Below are positions 1-7,050 of a stretch of DNA of 64,000 nt, piece after piece. The stretch's first letter is position 1; each line of letters opens with the position of its first letter. The stretch lies in assembly GCA_002011165.2 (NCBI GenBank), contig MTMI02000003.1, positions 1-64,000 on the forward strand, in the 5' to 3' direction. The translations under genes were made by a program, and so were the position numbers. The notes beneath the pieces were generated by a model. That model was not told the origin of the DNA. It was given only the letters and a program-made list of their open reading frames with translations, and searched no databases. The DNA comes from Candidatus Mnemosynella biddleae. GTDB lineage: Archaea; Halobacteriota; Archaeoglobi; Mnemosynellales; Mnemosynellaceae.

Positions 1-335
1 CCTGCTGCGCCCCGTAGGGCCTGGACCCGTGTCTCAGGGTCCATCTCCGGGCTCCCACTCTCATGGCCCGTACGGATCTTCGGCTTGGCGGGCCGTTACC
101 CCGCCAACAACCTAATCCGCCGTAGACCCATCCTCGGGCGCCAGAGCTTTCGGTCACGGGACATTCCAGTACCCGTGACCTATGGGGTATTAGCCCCAGT
201 TTCCCGGGGTTATCCCCCACCCGAGGGTAGGTTGTCCACGTGTTACTGAGCCGTGCGCCGAGGGCCGAACCCTCTCGACTCGCATGGCTTAGTCGGACCC
301 CGATAGCAGTGGCCTCTGGCAGGATCAACCAGGGT
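1..335 (-). rRNA. rrs: 16S rRNA, 5' portion (partial)
   Basis: The minus strand reads CTGGTTGATCCTGCC close to its 5' end, the universal start of small-subunit rRNA. It continues through conserved archaeal stretches such as CATGCGAGTC, AGTAACACGTGG, GGATTAGGTTGTTGG and CCTACGGGGCGCAGCAGG. The gene runs off the left edge, so only about 335 nt of roughly 1500 are present. The exact 5' end is uncertain by a few bases. The structured leader and promoter lie to the right, at 336-650. Confidence 0.97.
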
Positions 336-650
336 CTAATTGGGGAGTTAAAAGGAATTGGGGTTGAACACCACCAGTCAAATTCACCGACCAACGAGGC
401 ACACGTCGGACGGAAGCTCTCAGGCTTACCGTCCCCACAGATGTCTGCAACCAGGGAACCGAACCTTCATCCCGGGGAATTTCTCCCCAATCAGGTTTCT
501 GCCGGCTGGTTGCAGATGAGCTTAAACTTATATCTCAGCAAACTTTACTATAGCTTGGAGAGGGTATTTATCTTTTTCCCTCCCATCCCTCTCGGTTCAC
601 ACCGATCATCGGCATCCTGTATTCCATAACTCTTCAGAATATAAACCTTT
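336..650 (-). other. rRNA operon leader with two hairpins
   Basis: This stretch upstream of 16S has no convincing gene; the 129-aa ORF on the plus strand is antisense to rRNA and leader. It can fold into two strong hairpins. One is TCTGCAACCAG (444-454) pairing perfectly with CTGGTTGCAGA (506-516), with inner GGGGA/TCCCC pairing. The other is GGACGG (408-413) pairing with CCGTCC (429-434), with an inner AAGC/GCTT step. Archaeal pre-rRNA leaders commonly carry processing stems. The main 16S processing helix would need the 3' flank, which is outside the window. Confidence 0.7.
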
Positions 651-652
651 CC
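636..652 (-). promoter_or_regulatory. Candidate rRNA promoter (BRE/TATA)
   Basis: On the minus strand the sequence GGAAAGGTTTATATTC gives a purine-rich BRE followed by a TTTATAT box, about 300 nt upstream of 16S. A weaker alternative, GATAAATACC, lies near 564-576. A 10-bp element, TGCTGAGATA on the minus strand, occurs at both 531-540 and 721-730 and might mark duplicated promoter material. The assignment rests on motif and position only. Confidence 0.45.
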
Positions 653-807
653 ATCATTGAGTTGTAATAACAGCGGATATAAGAAGTTCAACTTTGCCGA
701 ATTTGGGCGAAGTGTAGCAGTATCTCAGCATACTATTACACGCAATCGGAGAAAGAATGGTAATATAAATTTTTAAAATTTAAAAAAGCGAGAAGATATG
801 GGATGAT

Positions 808-1429
808 ATGAAGTGGAGAACTCACACCGCTATAGCAAGAGAAATATCTAAGTCGCTAAATTTGCCAAAAGATTTAGAAAAAGCGTTATCTCAAGGCTCG
901 ATTGAACCAGACAAGTATCCTGATAAAGCCTTAAGAATGGGAAGACGAGGGAGAGTTTATACAACCCTAGCATCACACCATGATCCAGAGTTGGGAGTAA
1001 TAATGAAACATATGGAATGCAAGATTAGCCTATTTAAATGGAGATGACTTTCGGACGATGAAAAGCTTGGGGAGAGCCTTACACTATATCCAAGATAAAA
1101 GCGTATCTAAGGGATTTCTTGGTTTATCACATGATTCTAGAGAGAATGATGCATCTTACCAAGCTATTCCAGAAGACGCTATCGAAAAAGGAGTCTCCAT
1201 CGCTATTTGCTCACCTCATTTCGTTAAGAAATGTATTAAAAGTGTAAGGCCGAAGAAGAGTGCAGATGAAATTATTGAGCAAGCATGTATGTACTCGGCT
1301 GCTACAGCAAAAGCAGTAATTGGGAATAAAACACCATCAAATGAGTTGATAGAGAATTTTAAATCCGCTAAAGAAAGATACCATAAAAGAACGGTCCCAA
1401 TAGCTATAGGAACTTTTGGCCAATTCTAA
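808..1429 (+). pseudogene. Zinc-dependent phospholipase C-like protein, frameshifted
   Basis: Two ORFs (808-1047 and 1058-1429) look like halves of one gene. The first begins MKWRTHTAIAREI and carries SHHDPE. The second, read upstream of its ATG, gives ARLAYLNGDDFRTMKSLGRA and then LHYIQD. THTAIA, HHD and LGRALHYIQD are typical of the zinc-dependent phospholipase C / S1-P1 nuclease superfamily, where Trp and His residues bind zinc. A +1 shift within about 1007-1012 (GAAACATATGG) joins them into about 207 residues. Either the gene is broken, or it is shifted during translation, or there is a base error. ATG 808 directly follows a weak GGGATGAT. The substrate is unknown. Confidence 0.6.
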
Positions 1430-1443
1430 TCTCATCTCTAATT

Positions 1444-1569
1444 ATGCAAAATTTTTTGTATGCAATATTTGGAATTTTAGTAGGATACATTATCCAAAGA
1501 TTGGATTTTAAAAATACCTTATTTCTTTCTTATTTAAAAGAAGAAGCAAAATGGTTCGGAATTAAGTAG
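1444..1569 (+). CDS. Possible 41-aa single-span membrane peptide
   Basis: A short ORF not in the ORF track starts MQNFLYAIFGILVGYIIQ and ends in a Lys/Glu-rich tail at TAG 1567-1569. The N-terminal 18 residues are hydrophobic enough for one membrane segment. It lies 14 nt after the frameshifted phospholipase-like gene on the same strand, so it could be co-transcribed. There is no clear ribosome-binding site and I do not recognise a family. It may be a chance ORF. Confidence 0.3.
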   Translation: MQNFLYAIFGILVGYIIQRLDFKNTLFLSYLKEEAKWFGIK

Positions 1570-1641
1570 AACAAAGAGTACTCTGAACCAATCATTATCG
1601 AAGTGCACTCGTCATACCAACAACAAGTTAGCAAAACCCAT

Positions 1642-2367
1642 TCACTGAAGATTGAGAATCTCCCTAAGGATATGAACTGCAGATGTAAAGGTTTCCACGA
1701 GTTCCTTGAAATTTCCTATTCCGATAGTTACTGCATCAACATACTTCATGGAAAACCTTAAGGCTTCCTCAAGAGTGGATTTTCCTGCTGCAAGAATTTT
1801 CATCCCTATAAGGAGCTTCTGAGAGGATAAATAGAGCTCTAACGCTTTTTCTGCATCACCCATATATCTACCAAGAGGATTAATTGGAACCATATAGAAA
1901 TCATTTCCAAAATCTCTCGTTATTTCGAGAGTGATATGAGGTTTGTGAGTGGCTAAACCACTTAAAGCAAATTCGGAAATTCTCTCAAGCCATTTTGAGA
2001 CTTCAGAGGTTCTTCTATCACTCCACTCCGCGTGAATCGCAACTGCAGAGGCTCCCATATCTCTGAGTTTTTCTAAGATTTCTCCATTCCCGACTTCAAC
2101 CGTTGCAGTGATGATGATATCTGCTTTTTTCAAAGCTTTTTCTACCGCTTTAAGAATTGATTCATAAGGAAGAACGTGTACTCCAGGAACTCCAATCTCA
2201 TAAGCCATGAGGAAGGCTTTCTCCATCCTTTCAGGATGATAAAGCCAGTAATTCCGATATTGGAAGGCCTTAACTCCAAATTGAGATGCTCCTATGAAAG
2301 GAGAGGTTCCAATGGAAATCAAAGGAATTTTAAAACCATTTTCCTCAATCACGAGGTTCGAGGTCAT
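1642..2367 (-). CDS. Conserved archaeal protein, probable TIM-barrel fold
   Basis: The 241-aa protein alternates predicted strands and helices in a beta/alpha-barrel rhythm: PLISIGTSPFIGA, GVPGVHVLP, ADIIITATVE, ASAVAIHAEW, LLIGMKILAAG and VDAVTIGIGN. IHAEWSDRRTSEVSKW is a likely active-site loop containing His, Glu and Asp. No signal peptide or membrane segment is present. It is transcribed divergently from the DUF1805 gene, only about 30 nt away. I do not recognise the substrate; the fold is inferred from sequence rhythm, not from a family match. Confidence 0.6.
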   Translation of the reverse strand: MTSNLVIEENGFKIPLISIGTSPFIGASQFGVKAFQYRNYWLYHPERMEKAFLMAYEIGVPGVHVLPYESILKAVEKALKKADIIITATVEVGNGEILEKLRDMGASAVAIHAEWSDRRTSEVSKWLERISEFALSGLATHKPHITLEITRDFGNDFYMVPINPLGRYMGDAEKALELYLSSQKLLIGMKILAAGKSTLEEALRFSMKYVDAVTIGIGNFKELVETFTSAVHILREILNLQ

Positions 2368-2396
2368 ACAGTTAACTTTTAAGTTAGGGAGACGAA

Positions 2397-2684
2397 TTGA
2401 ACTTTATGTTCTCGGTAGAGATTCTGGAAAAGGGAATAGGAATAACGATAAAACTCGAGAACTCGACTCTTTTAATTATCAAAGCAAAAAAAGGTATTCT
2501 TGGATGCGGTTTTATATCTTTAGAGACTGCAGAAAAGTTTGGAGAGGCTCTTGCAGTCGTTACAGGAGTTTCTTCAATTGAAGAGATGCTAGAAAAGCCA
2601 GTAGTAGGAGTGTCCAGTAAGGCAAAGAAGCTTGGAGTAAAAGAGGGGATGAAGGGGAGAGAAGCTTTAGCTCAGATGTCATAA
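2397..2684 (+). CDS. DUF1805 family protein
   Basis: This 95-aa protein matches my memory of the DUF1805 (YunC-like) family: a small alpha/beta domain with GILGCGFISLETAEKFG followed by AVVTGVSSIEEML. The family has no firm function. TTG 2397 is preceded at suitable distance by GGGAGA, so it is preferred over ATG 2406, for which that site is too far away. The protein has no membrane or signal segment. It sits between a divergent TIM-barrel-like gene and the small heat-shock gene, and may be monocistronic. Confidence 0.7.
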   Translation: MNFMFSVEILEKGIGITIKLENSTLLIIKAKKGILGCGFISLETAEKFGEALAVVTGVSSIEEMLEKPVVGVSSKAKKLGVKEGMKGREALAQMS

Positions 2685-2693
2685 TAGATAGTT

Positions 2694-2702
2694 TTATATA
2701 GA
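2694..2702 (+). promoter_or_regulatory. TATA box of hsp20
   Basis: TTTTATATA lies about 40 nt upstream of the hsp20 start codon, right after the DUF1805 stop. Transcription would begin about 25 nt downstream, just ahead of the ribosome-binding site. This suggests the heat-shock gene has its own promoter. Confidence 0.55.
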
Positions 2703-2737
2703 AGTGCATATAAAAATATTTACCTGAGGTGAGGGAA

Positions 2738-3211
2738 ATGAGGAGGAGAAGATTTGATCCCTTTGAGGATTGGTTTGAAGAGATAAGCGATGAAATCAGA
2801 AGAATGCACAGAATGATGGATAGGCTCATGAGTGGTTTTGAAGCATTTCTTCCAGAAAGGACTTTCAGAGGTGAAAAGGATACTCTCTCTCCGCTAGTGG
2901 ATGTAATAGAGAGTGAAAAAGATGTGAAAGTGATTGCTGACATCCCAGGAGTTGAAAAAGACGACATAGAGATTAACATCGTAGACGATGGAATAGAGAT
3001 CTCTGCGGAGAAGAAGGAAGATGTGGAAGAGAAAAAAGAAGGATACATCAGAAGAGAGCGCGGATATCAGAGATTCTACAGATACGTAAAGCTTCCCGAG
3101 AGCCTCGACTTCGAAAAAGCGGAGGCGAGCTTTAGAAATGGAGTGCTCGAAATAACGATTCCCAAGAAAATAGAAGAGAGACCAAAGAAGAAGATAGAAA
3201 TCAAAGGTTAA
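2738..3211 (+). CDS. hsp20: Small heat-shock protein (Hsp20/alpha-crystallin)
   Basis: This is an ATP-independent chaperone that binds unfolding proteins in large oligomers. The N-terminus is Arg/Met-rich (FDPFEDWFEEI). The alpha-crystallin domain follows from about residue 50, with SPLVDVIESEKDVKVIADIP and the family hallmark ASFRNGVLEITIPK. A C-terminal I-E-I in KKIEIKG is the oligomer-contact motif. The track begins at GTG 2729, but a perfect GAGGTGA (2726-2732) overlaps that codon and sits 5 nt before ATG 2738. I therefore use ATG 2738, giving 157 aa. Length is typical of archaeal members. Confidence 0.95.
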   Translation: MRRRRFDPFEDWFEEISDEIRRMHRMMDRLMSGFEAFLPERTFRGEKDTLSPLVDVIESEKDVKVIADIPGVEKDDIEINIVDDGIEISAEKKEDVEEKKEGYIRRERGYQRFYRYVKLPESLDFEKAEASFRNGVLEITIPKKIEERPKKKIEIKG

Positions 3212-3276
3212 ATCCCTCTACTTAAGAATTTTTAGATCTGAACCTTTATTAATATGCTATTCCATTTTTCGCTTCA

Positions 3277-4536
3277 ATGAACTTAGATGAAGAGGTTCTA
3301 GCAAGAGCGGAAAGAATCATAAGAGAAGGATATATCTGTGATAGATGTCTCGGTAGACAGTTTTCAACGGTGATTGAAGCGAAAAATAACAAACAGAGGG
3401 GTAAAATTATAAAAGATGCTTTGAGAGAGAGGGGAGTTGAAGTCCGAGAAGATGGAACTTGTTGGATATGTTTGGATTTTTTTGAGGAACTTGACAAATG
3501 GATTAAAAAAGTCGGTGAGGAGTTTCGAGAAATAGAATTCTCAACTTTTCTTGTAGGTTCACGACTTCCTCCAGAAATTCTCGAAAGTGAAGAACTTTTA
3601 TGGGAGAAATATGGAGCAGAATGGTCAGAATCAATAAAATTAGAAGTGAATAGAGAAATTGGGAGAGAAATTGCAAGTCTCTTGAAGAAGAAAGTTGATT
3701 TTTCAAGACCTGATGTCGTAGCAATTGTTGATGTTGAAAAAGGAGAAGTTGAGCTTCAGATAAGGTCTCTATATCTCGGAGGAAGATACAGAAAGCTCAT
3801 CAGAGGAATACCACAAACTCATTGGCCATGTGGTAAATGCAAAGGAAGAGGATGTGAAGAGTGTGAGTGGAGTGGAAAGCAGTATAAGGAGAGTGTAGAG
3901 GAGCTTATAGGAGAGCCTCTCCTGAAGCTCACAGAAGGAAAAAAAGCTATCCTTCACGGGGCGGGACGAGAGGATATAGATGCTCGGATGCTCGGCTCTG
4001 GAAGGCCGTTCGTTATCGAAATAAAAGAGCCTCGAAGAAGATTTCTTGACTTAAAAAAACTCGAAGAGGAAATAAACAAATTTGCTGAAGGAAAAATTGA
4101 AGTTGAAGGTCTAACTCAGGTTTCTTTAGATTTTGTCCAGCTGATCAAAGAGATGAGACACGATAAAACTTACAGAGTGAGAGTCAGTTTTGAATCCGAA
4201 GTATCGCATGAGAAATTGAGAGAAGCTCTGGAAAAGCTCAGTGGAGTGGTTGTAAAGCAGAGAACACCAAAAAGAGTGACCCATAGAAGAGCGGATAAAA
4301 TCAGGGAAAGAAAGGTTTATAAAGTCTCACTTCTCTCTTTTGATACAAGAGAGGCGACTCTCGAAATAAAGTGCGAAAGCGGGCTTTATGTAAAAGAGCT
4401 GATTTCCGGAGATGATGGGAGGACTGTTCCTAACCTCTCATCTCTGCTCTCAATTCCCGCTAAAGTATTAGAATTGGATGTAATTGATGCAGGGGGATTG
4501 AAATGGCAAAACATCATGGAGTGCAGAAAAAGGTAA
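3277..4536 (+). CDS. pus10: tRNA pseudouridine synthase Pus10
   Basis: Archaeal Pus10 converts U54 and U55 in the T-loop of tRNA to pseudouridine. The N-terminal THUMP-containing half carries zinc-type cysteines (CDRCLGRQFS near residue 22, CWICLDFF near 62, then CGKCKGRGCEECEW near 188). The catalytic half shows GAGREDIDARMLGSGRP, where the Asp of DAR is the expected nucleophile. The length of 419 aa is normal for the family. ATG 3277 closely follows an A/T-rich TATA-like region, suggesting a leaderless message. Its last 34 nt overlap the start of rpl21e. Confidence 0.95.
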   Translation: MNLDEEVLARAERIIREGYICDRCLGRQFSTVIEAKNNKQRGKIIKDALRERGVEVREDGTCWICLDFFEELDKWIKKVGEEFREIEFSTFLVGSRLPPEILESEELLWEKYGAEWSESIKLEVNREIGREIASLLKKKVDFSRPDVVAIVDVEKGEVELQIRSLYLGGRYRKLIRGIPQTHWPCGKCKGRGCEECEWSGKQYKESVEELIGEPLLKLTEGKKAILHGAGREDIDARMLGSGRPFVIEIKEPRRRFLDLKKLEEEINKFAEGKIEVEGLTQVSLDFVQLIKEMRHDKTYRVRVSFESEVSHEKLREALEKLSGVVVKQRTPKRVTHRRADKIRERKVYKVSLLSFDTREATLEIKCESGLYVKELISGDDGRTVPNLSSLLSIPAKVLELDVIDAGGLKWQNIMECRKR

Positions 4537-4814
4537 GATACAAATTCAAAAAGAGTGTTCGAGAGAGGGGACTTCGGTCGATAACAAGATACGTGAGAGA
4601 ATTTGAGATAGGAGAGAGAGTACATATAAAAATCGACTCAGCTTCTCAGAAAGGGAGACCACATCCGAGATTCCATGGAAGAACTGGAAAAATAATTGAC
4701 AGAAGAGGGAGAGCGTATATAGTAGAAGTTAGGGATGGTGGCAAATTTAAGAAGTTGATCGTAAATCCTGAACATTTAATGCCTCAGAAACTCATCTCAG
4801 AAGCGGGAGAGTAG
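4503..4814 (+). CDS. rpl21e: 50S ribosomal protein L21e
   Basis: This small basic protein of the large ribosomal subunit is found only in archaea and eukaryotes. It begins MAKHHGVQKKVRYKFKKS, and the SH3-like core includes ERVHIKIDSASQKGRPHPRF, then HGRTGKIIDRRGRAYIVEV. The length (103 aa) is as expected. The start codon lies inside pus10 in another frame with a 34-nt overlap, implying translational coupling. It is followed after 3 nt by rpoF. Confidence 0.97.
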   Translation: MAKHHGVQKKVRYKFKKSVRERGLRSITRYVREFEIGERVHIKIDSASQKGRPHPRFHGRTGKIIDRRGRAYIVEVRDGGKFKKLIVNPEHLMPQKLISEAGE

Positions 4815-4817
4815 AGA

Positions 4818-5150
4818 ATGATTAAAAGAATTCTCGAAGAAGAACCTCTAACACTTGCGGAGATTAAAGATTTGCTTCAAAAATTTGAAGGAGATGAAAG
4901 TGCGGGTTATGAGCTGAGAAGAGCTATAGAACATTCCAAAAAATTCGCAAAGCTTTCTATAGAGGATTCGAAAAAGCTTGTTGAAGAGCTTATGCAACTT
5001 GAAAAGATGAGAAAGGATATTGCGGTTAAAATTGCAGACATTCTACCTCTCTCACCAACAGAGATCAGAGCAATATATGCGAAGGAGAGGTATAATTTAA
5101 ATGAAGAGGACATCAAAAGAATATTGGAGATTGTCTCAAAATATGCGTGA
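4818..5150 (+). CDS. rpoF: RNA polymerase subunit F (Rpb4 homologue)
   Basis: Rpb4/F pairs with Rpb7/E to form the stalk of archaeal RNA polymerase, which helps open complex formation and termination. The 110-aa protein has the expected all-helical HRDC-like composition, with PLTLAEIKDLL at the N-terminus and ILPLSPTEIRAIYAKER, then ILEIVSKY at the C-terminus. ATG follows 3 nt after the rpl21e stop with GGGAGAGTAGAGA as ribosome-binding site. The gene order L21e-Rpb4-DUF655-KsgA is conserved in many euryarchaea. Confidence 0.95.
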   Translation: MIKRILEEEPLTLAEIKDLLQKFEGDESAGYELRRAIEHSKKFAKLSIEDSKKLVEELMQLEKMRKDIAVKIADILPLSPTEIRAIYAKERYNLNEEDIKRILEIVSKYA

Positions 5151-5161
5151 GATGAGATGGT

Positions 5162-5725
5162 ATGAAGAAAGAGGAGAAGAAGGAAGAGTACGTGAGAGTA
5201 TTGGATTATTTGCCTTATGGTTATCCCGAAGATCCCCGACCTATTTATCAGAAGAAACCTGTTGTCCAAGCAATAGGAGAGAGATATTTCACGCTTCTAG
5301 AGCTCATTCCAAAGGAAGGAAAGAGCGTGAATATTCATCAGAGAGTTTACATAGGAGAGGGAGAAAGAGAGCACATAAATCATGTTAAAAGAAGATTGAG
5401 GTGGAATGAACTTACAAATGCTGCAAGATCTGAACTTCCTTATGTCGTTGAGGAGATAGTAAAAGAGAGAGAAAAGGAGTTTGTTGAGTTCTTTAATAAA
5501 GCACAGCCGATAACCCCGAGATTGAATGCTCTTGAACTCCTTCCCGGAGTCGGAAAGAAACTTATGTGGACGATATTGGAGGAGAGGCAGAAGGGGGAGT
5601 TCAAGAGTTTTGGTGACCTCAGTCAAAGAGTTAAAGGACTTCATCATCCAGAAAAACTCATAGCGAAAAGAATTATAGAAGAATTGAAGGATGAGAACAT
5701 AAAATACAGAATTTTTGTGAGATGA
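5162..5725 (+). CDS. DUF655 RNA-binding-like protein
   Basis: The 187-aa protein belongs to DUF655, found next to rpoF and ksgA in euryarchaea. After a Lys/Glu-rich start, the core YVRVLDYLPYGYPEDPRP leads into an OB-like region (RYFTLLELIPKEGKSVNIHQ). It ends in a helix-hairpin-helix segment, LELLPGVGKKLMWTILEERQ, typical of nucleic-acid binding. Role in ribosome or tRNA metabolism is inferred from neighbours. It overlaps ksgA by 4 nt (ATGA), so the pair is translationally coupled. Confidence 0.85.
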   Translation: MKKEEKKEEYVRVLDYLPYGYPEDPRPIYQKKPVVQAIGERYFTLLELIPKEGKSVNIHQRVYIGEGEREHINHVKRRLRWNELTNAARSELPYVVEEIVKEREKEFVEFFNKAQPITPRLNALELLPGVGKKLMWTILEERQKGEFKSFGDLSQRVKGLHHPEKLIAKRIIEELKDENIKYRIFVR

Positions 5726-6465
5726 GACGTTTAACAAAGGATCAGAGATTTCTGAGAGATGAGAGAATACTTAAGAGGATAGTGGAATATGCAAAACTCA
5801 ATAAGGATGATGTAGTACTCGAAATAGGTGCAGGAACTGGAAATCTCACAATGCTTTTAGCAGAAAGATGCAAAAAAGTCATAGCATATGAAAAGGATAA
5901 AGAGCTTGCTTCAATTATCCCAGAGAGAGAGAACGTGGAGATTTTCACAGAAGATTTCCTAAAGAGTTCTCCTCCAGAATTTACAAAGGTTGTTTCCAAT
6001 CTTCCTTATTCAATTTCTTCTCCAGTAACCTTTAAACTTCTGAACTACGAATTCGAGCTCGGAGTCCTCATGTATCAGAAAGAATTCGCCATGAGAATGA
6101 TGGCTAAACCCAGAACAAAGGATTATTCAAGACTTTCCGTAAATGTTCAGTACTTTTTCGATGTGGAACTTCTCGAGATCGTTCCAAAAACTGCTTTCTA
6201 CCCAAAACCAAAGGTTGATTCTGCAATTCTGAGAATAAAACCAAAAAGAGAGAAGGATCCAATATTCCAAGAAGTTACAAGAGTGCTTTTCAGACACAGA
6301 AGGAAGAGTCTCAAAAACAATCTTAAGAGGACTGAAATATGCGAAATCAAAGGGGAGAAACTGATGAAATTTCTCGAAGAGGACCTTCTGAGGAGGAGAC
6401 CGGAGGAACTGCGTATCGAGGATTTTTTCAGAATTGCAAAACTTGTAAAAACTCTCAGGAGTTGA
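5722..6465 (+). CDS. ksgA: 16S rRNA adenine dimethyltransferase (KsgA/Dim1)
   Basis: The enzyme transfers four methyl groups from SAM to two adjacent adenines in the last helix of 16S rRNA, a late assembly checkpoint. SAM motif I is VVLEIGAGTGNLTMLL near residue 33. The acidic ribose-binding turn is AYEKDKEL, and the catalytic motif NLPYSISSPVTFKLL occurs near 93. Its C-terminal small domain (LFRHRRKSLKNNL) is typical. The start ATG overlaps the DUF655 stop. Length (247 aa) matches archaeal Dim1. Confidence 0.96.
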   Translation: MRRLTKDQRFLRDERILKRIVEYAKLNKDDVVLEIGAGTGNLTMLLAERCKKVIAYEKDKELASIIPERENVEIFTEDFLKSSPPEFTKVVSNLPYSISSPVTFKLLNYEFELGVLMYQKEFAMRMMAKPRTKDYSRLSVNVQYFFDVELLEIVPKTAFYPKPKVDSAILRIKPKREKDPIFQEVTRVLFRHRRKSLKNNLKRTEICEIKGEKLMKFLEEDLLRRRPEELRIEDFFRIAKLVKTLRS

Positions 6466-6469
6466 GAAA

Positions 6470-7021
6470 TTGCACCCAACAGTATACACACCATCTGAAG
6501 ACACTTATCTTTTACTTAGAAACGTCCTGAGAGAAGTTGAAAAGGGTGACAAAGTTCTCGAAGTTGGTGCTGGTTCGGGAGTGATTTCAGAAGAACTTTC
6601 AAAAATAGCTGATCTGGTTGTGGCAACAGAGATTAATCCGTATGCTGCGAGAGTCTGCTCTGAGAGAGGAGTTGAAGTAGTGTTAACCGATATAGCAAGA
6701 GGAATAATGGGGAAATTTGATCTAATTGTCTTCAATCCACCCTATCTTCCAGAAGAAGCTACCGATCTCGAGTCCTTGACCTGGTGTGGTGGAAAAGGAG
6801 GTGTGGAAATTGCGATGAGGTTTCTAAAAGAGGTTTCAAACCTCTTGAGTAGTGATGGAAGGATTTTAATTGTTCTCTCCTCTCTAGGGGATGTGGGAGG
6901 ATTCAAAAAGTTCGCGGAATCTCTAGGTTTTAAAATCGAAATTTTAGATTATGAAAAACTGTTTTTTGAAACGCTTTATGTCTTGAGACTTTCAAGAGAT
7001 GAGAAGAGGAAAAATATTTAA
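6470..7021 (+). CDS. HemK/PrmC-like release-factor methyltransferase
   Basis: The protein resembles archaeal Mtq2-type enzymes that methylate the glutamine of the GGQ motif in release factor aRF1. Motifs are VLEVGAGSGVISEEL (SAM binding, near residue 30) and the signature NPPYLPEEATDLE near 90, whose NPPY binds the target amide. It starts at TTG 6470, with an AGGAG nine bases upstream and no better alternative. Only 4 nt separate it from ksgA, so it is the last gene of the translation operon. Length (183 aa) fits archaeal members lacking the bacterial N-terminal domain. Confidence 0.88.
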   Translation: MHPTVYTPSEDTYLLLRNVLREVEKGDKVLEVGAGSGVISEELSKIADLVVATEINPYAARVCSERGVEVVLTDIARGIMGKFDLIVFNPPYLPEEATDLESLTWCGGKGGVEIAMRFLKEVSNLLSSDGRILIVLSSLGDVGGFKKFAESLGFKIEILDYEKLFFETLYVLRLSRDEKRKNI

Positions 7022-7050
7022 CCGAGAAACACCTTTTTTTCTTGGTTACC

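Noticed and set aside
240-629. 129-aa plus-strand ORF at the rRNA end
   Set aside because: It is antisense to the 16S 5' end and leader, low in protein-like character and lacks a ribosome-binding site.
2560-3048. 162-aa minus-strand ORF, serine-rich
   Set aside because: Shadow of hsp20; the Ser/Leu-rich composition comes from antisense of Glu/Lys codons.
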